Position numbers and translations under genes: made by a program. Of a DNA stretch of 25,060 nucleotides, positions 22,404 to 25,060 are shown in pieces (the stretch's first letter is position 1; the number at the start of each line of letters is the position of its first letter). Location: assembly GCA_916710115.1 (NCBI GenBank), contig CAKAOY010000003.1:1-25060 (forward strand), read 5' to 3'. The DNA is from an uncultured Bergeyella sp. (GTDB lineage Bacteria > Bacteroidota > Bacteroidia > Flavobacteriales > Weeksellaceae). Under the pieces are notes generated by a model. The model ran no database searches and had not been told where the DNA came from. It saw only the letters and a program-made list of their open reading frames with translations.

Positions 22404-25060
22404 CTATTCTAAAATTTTCTCCATTATGTTAATTACCTCATCTATACATTGGATATGCTCTTTCCTCATCATCAATTGCTGTCCATCTTTACTAATTTTC
22501 TCCTTCAACTGAGCATCTTTCGGATATTTTTGTAGATACGAAAGTACTTTCTTAAACTTATCACCTTCATAGAATTTATCCTGCGGATTACTTGGGAAAT
22601 AAGCTAAAAATACTCCATTCTTCATCACAATTTTCTCAAAACCAATTTCCCCTGCTAACCACTTCAATTCTACGGATTTCAATAAATTCACGGCTTCTTT
22701 TGGTAATGTACCAAATCTGTCGCTTAATTCATAGGCGAATTGTTTCAAGGCTTCTTTACTTGGCACGGAAGCAAGTTTTTGGTAAAGATTCAGTCGTTCC
22801 TCAATATTAGATACATAATCATCTGGTAACATCAAATCCCAATCAGTATCAATATTGATGTCTTTATTAGATTTAAATAATTTTTTTCGGTCTTCTTCAT
22901 TAGAGAATATATCCTCAAATTCACCATCATTTTGTAGTTCTTCCAGTGCCTCTTGCATAATTTTTTGATATGTTTCGAAGCCCATTTCATTGATAAAACC
23001 ACTTTGCTCGGCACCCAACAAATCACCTGCACCACGAATTTCCAAATCTTTCATAGCTATTTGGAATCCGCTCCCCAAATCAGAAAACTGCTCTACTGCC
23101 TCCAATCGTTTTGTAGCATCAGAGGTTAGCATCTCGTAAGGTGGTGTTATTAAATAACAAAATGCTTTTCTATTACTTCTCCCCACTCGCCCTCTCATTT
23201 GGTGTAAGTCGGCCATACCGAACCTTTGGGCGTCGTTGATAAATATCGTGTTGGCATTAGGCACATCGACCCCACTTTCTACGATGGTTGTAGAGACCAG
23301 AATATCATATTTCCCCTCTATAAAATCCAAAACTCTCTGTTCCAGTTCTTTACCATCCATTTGTCCGTGTCCTGTAATTATTCTTGCATCAGGAACGAGC
23401 CTTTGGATAAGCCCAGCCACTTCCTTTAAATTTTCTATTCTATTGTTAATAAAATAAACTTGCCCATCTCGCTGAAGTTCATATGAAATGGCATCTCTTA
23501 ACACCTCCTCATCAAGCCCAATAATTTGTGTTTCAATAGGTTGCCTATTTGGTGGTGGAGTTTTTATCACCGATAAATCTCTTGCTGCCATCAATGAAAA
23601 TTGTAGTGTTCTTGGAATAGGAGTTGCAGTAAGAGTAAGCGTATCTATATTTGATTTTAAAGTTTTTAGTTTATCCTTCACCGAAACGCCAAATTTATGC
23701 TCTTCATCAATAATTAAAAGTCCTAAATCCTTAAATTTAACCTTATCAGACACCAATTGATGAGTTCCTATGACGATATCTAATTTTCCACTTTCAAGTT
23801 GATCCAAAGTTTCCTTTTTCTGTTTTGCTGTTCGGAAACGATTGAGATAAGAAACATTCACTGGAAATTCTTTAAGTCTCTCCTTAAAGCTTCTAAAATG
23901 CTGAAATGCCAAAATTGTAGTAGGCACCAACACTGCCACCTGCTTACCATCGGACACCGCCTTAAATGCCGCACGGATAGCGACCTCTGTTTTCCCAAAT
24001 CCCACATCACCGCAAATCAATCTATCCATCACCGTATCAGCCTCCATATCTCTTTTTACATCCAAAGTTGCTTTTTCTTGATCTGGCGTATCCTCATAAA
24101 TGAAACTCGCCTCTAGCTCGTCTTGTAGATAAGTATCTTGCGAATAAGCGAACCCTTTTGCTGTTTTCCTTTTCGCATAAAGTTTGATAAGGTCAAAGGC
24201 AATTTCTTTAACCTTAGTTTTGGTTTTTTGTTTAAGATTTTTCCATGCTGGCGATCCCAATTTAGAGAGAATGATTTCCTTACCATCAGCTCCATTATAT
24301 TTAGAAATTTTATGCAAAGAATGGATACTCACATAAAGCAAATCGCCATTTTTATAAGATAATTTAAAGCATTCCTGCACCTTTCCGCCGTTATTGACTT
24401 TCACTAACCCCATAAACTTCCCAATCCCGTGATCTATATGTGTGATATAGTCACCTATTTTCAATGACATCAAATCCTTCAAGGTGAGTTGCTCGGATTT
24501 CGCAAAGGCATTTTTTTGCTTATATCTTTGATATCTGTCAAAAATTTGATGATCAGTATATACGGCTATTTTGTTTTCAACATCTACAAACCCTTGATTT
24601 ATATTAGAATAAAAGGCATTAAAAATCAATTTATTGTTAGTATTTTGATTTTTTATCAATGACTGAAAAATCTCTTCTAATCTATTCTTCTGTTTCTCAG
24701 TAGAGAATGAAATCCAAACTTCATAATTTTCATTAGATTTATTGACAATATCCTCCACCAACAACTCAAAATTCTTATTAAAAGACGGCTGTGGAGATTG
24801 TTTAACTTCTAAAATCGGAAATCCTCCAAACGACTGAGACGAAAAATCTACTACTTGAAATTTTTGTAGAGTCTTCATCAAATCATTGTTTGTAAGGAAT
24901 AACTCTTCTGGTGTCTGATGTTTAATATCCTTACTAAGAGTAGTAAATTTCTCCTCTGCCTTTTTATAAAATTTATCAATTTTATCAAGAATCAACGATA
25001 TATTTTTAGTAACTATAATCGTATCCTTTGGGAGAATTTCAAATAGAGAAACTCTATCGT
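22404..25060 (-). CDS. mfd: Transcription-repair coupling factor Mfd, C-terminal part
   Basis: Mfd removes RNA polymerase stalled at DNA damage and recruits UvrA. The open frame runs off the right edge; about 884 codons are visible. The sequence upstream of the leucine codon at 24993-24995 stays open (for example RVSLFEILPKDTIIVTKN), so an internal start there would be wrong. Domains in order are part of the UvrB-like N region, the RNA polymerase-binding CarD-like domain (about 24220-24470; LKIGDYITHIDHGIGKFMGL), then the RecG-like translocase with Walker A GDVGFGKTE (near 24000), IIDEEHKFGV, TLTATPIPRTLQFSL, TTIVESGVDVPNANT and HQMRGRVGRSNRKAF. The TRCF C-terminal domain follows (LPDDYVSNIEERLNLYQKLAS). 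The remaining N-terminal 250 or so residues lie beyond the window. Confidence 0.96.
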   Translation of the reverse strand, partial: DRVSLFEILPKDTIIVTKNISLILDKIDKFYKKAEEKFTTLSKDIKHQTPEELFLTNNDLMKTLQKFQVVDFSSQSFGGFPILEVKQSPQPSFNKNFELLVEDIVNKSNENYEVWISFSTEKQKNRLEEIFQSLIKNQNTNNKLIFNAFYSNINQGFVDVENKIAVYTDHQIFDRYQRYKQKNAFAKSEQLTLKDLMSLKIGDYITHIDHGIGKFMGLVKVNNGGKVQECFKLSYKNGDLLYVSIHSLHKISKYNGADGKEIILSKLGSPAWKNLKQKTKTKVKEIAFDLIKLYAKRKTAKGFAYSQDTYLQDELEASFIYEDTPDQEKATLDVKRDMEADTVMDRLICGDVGFGKTEVAIRAAFKAVSDGKQVAVLVPTTILAFQHFRSFKERLKEFPVNVSYLNRFRTAKQKKETLDQLESGKLDIVIGTHQLVSDKVKFKDLGLLIIDEEHKFGVSVKDKLKTLKSNIDTLTLTATPIPRTLQFSLMAARDLSVIKTPPPNRQPIETQIIGLDEEVLRDAISYELQRDGQVYFINNRIENLKEVAGLIQRLVPDARIITGHGQMDGKELEQRVLDFIEGKYDILVSTTIVESGVDVPNANTIFINDAQRFGMADLHQMRGRVGRSNRKAFCYLITPPYEMLTSDATKRLEAVEQFSDLGSGFQIAMKDLEIRGAGDLLGAEQSGFINEMGFETYQKIMQEALEELQNDGEFEDIFSNEEDRKKLFKSNKDINIDTDWDLMLPDDYVSNIEERLNLYQKLASVPSKEALKQFAYELSDRFGTLPKEAVNLLKSVELKWLAGEIGFEKIVMKNGVFLAYFPSNPQDKFYEGDKFKKVLSYLQKYPKDAQLKEKISKDGQQLMMRKEHIQCIDEVINIMEKILE

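Noticed and set aside
24993..24995. Possible start of mfd at 24995
   Set aside because: The codon is TTG and the frame stays open with Mfd-like sequence to the window edge, so this is an internal leucine of a truncated gene.

Overview
The window looks like a chromosomal housekeeping segment from a low-GC member of Bacteroidota, most likely class Flavobacteriia near the Chryseobacterium/Riemerella (Weeksellaceae) group. The evidence is a secreted nuclease with a type IX secretion C-terminal tail, an ATP synthase a-subunit with a long His-rich periplasmic N-domain, an F-type ATPase operon without atpD/atpC, an LpxD-like gene next to sucD, a TonB-dependent receptor, and promoters of the Bacteroidota TTTG/TAnnTTTG type instead of -35/-10 boxes. 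No IS element, CRISPR array, prophage, tRNA or rRNA was seen, and no gap between genes exceeds 300 bp.

Layout. 1-4.9 kb: the 3' end of purD (+); an amidinotransferase/arginine deiminase-fold enzyme (+); then on the minus strand a small outer-membrane barrel protein, sucD and an LpxD-like acyltransferase, the last divergent from a SAM methyltransferase (+). 4.9-6.8 kb: a secreted endonuclease I with a T9SS tail, downstream of a HopJ-family gene (both -). 6.9-13.2 kb: a minus-strand block read as nucleoside phosphorylase, four-helix membrane protein, atpB-atpE-atpF-atpH-atpA-atpG. 13.4-16.0 kb: ffh, a thioredoxin-like protein and a TlpA-like membrane-anchored thioredoxin (+). 16.1-19.5 kb: the str-type operon rpsL-rpsG-fusA-rpsJ (-), closed by a terminator straight after rpsJ. 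19.6-21.8 kb: a TonB-dependent siderophore-type receptor (-). 22.0-22.4 kb: a DUF805 membrane protein (+). 22.4-25.06 kb: the C-terminal part of mfd (-), running off the right edge.

Functionally the genes cover energy conversion (F1Fo ATPase, succinyl-CoA ligase), translation and protein targeting (S12, S7, EF-G, S10, Ffh), transcription-coupled repair (Mfd), purine synthesis and nucleoside salvage, envelope functions (LpxD-like, barrel protein, TonB receptor), thiol redox and secreted DNA degradation. Transcription units are bounded by clear AT-rich hairpin terminators, several shared by convergent genes.

I did not find a convincing new system. The items most worth a second look are a terminator-like hairpin between atpE and atpF that could set c-subunit stoichiometry, an out-of-frame A6 start context at the secreted nuclease, a -7 promoter element embedded in a terminator hairpin upstream of the TlpA-like gene, and the isolation of rpsJ from the rest of the S10 operon.
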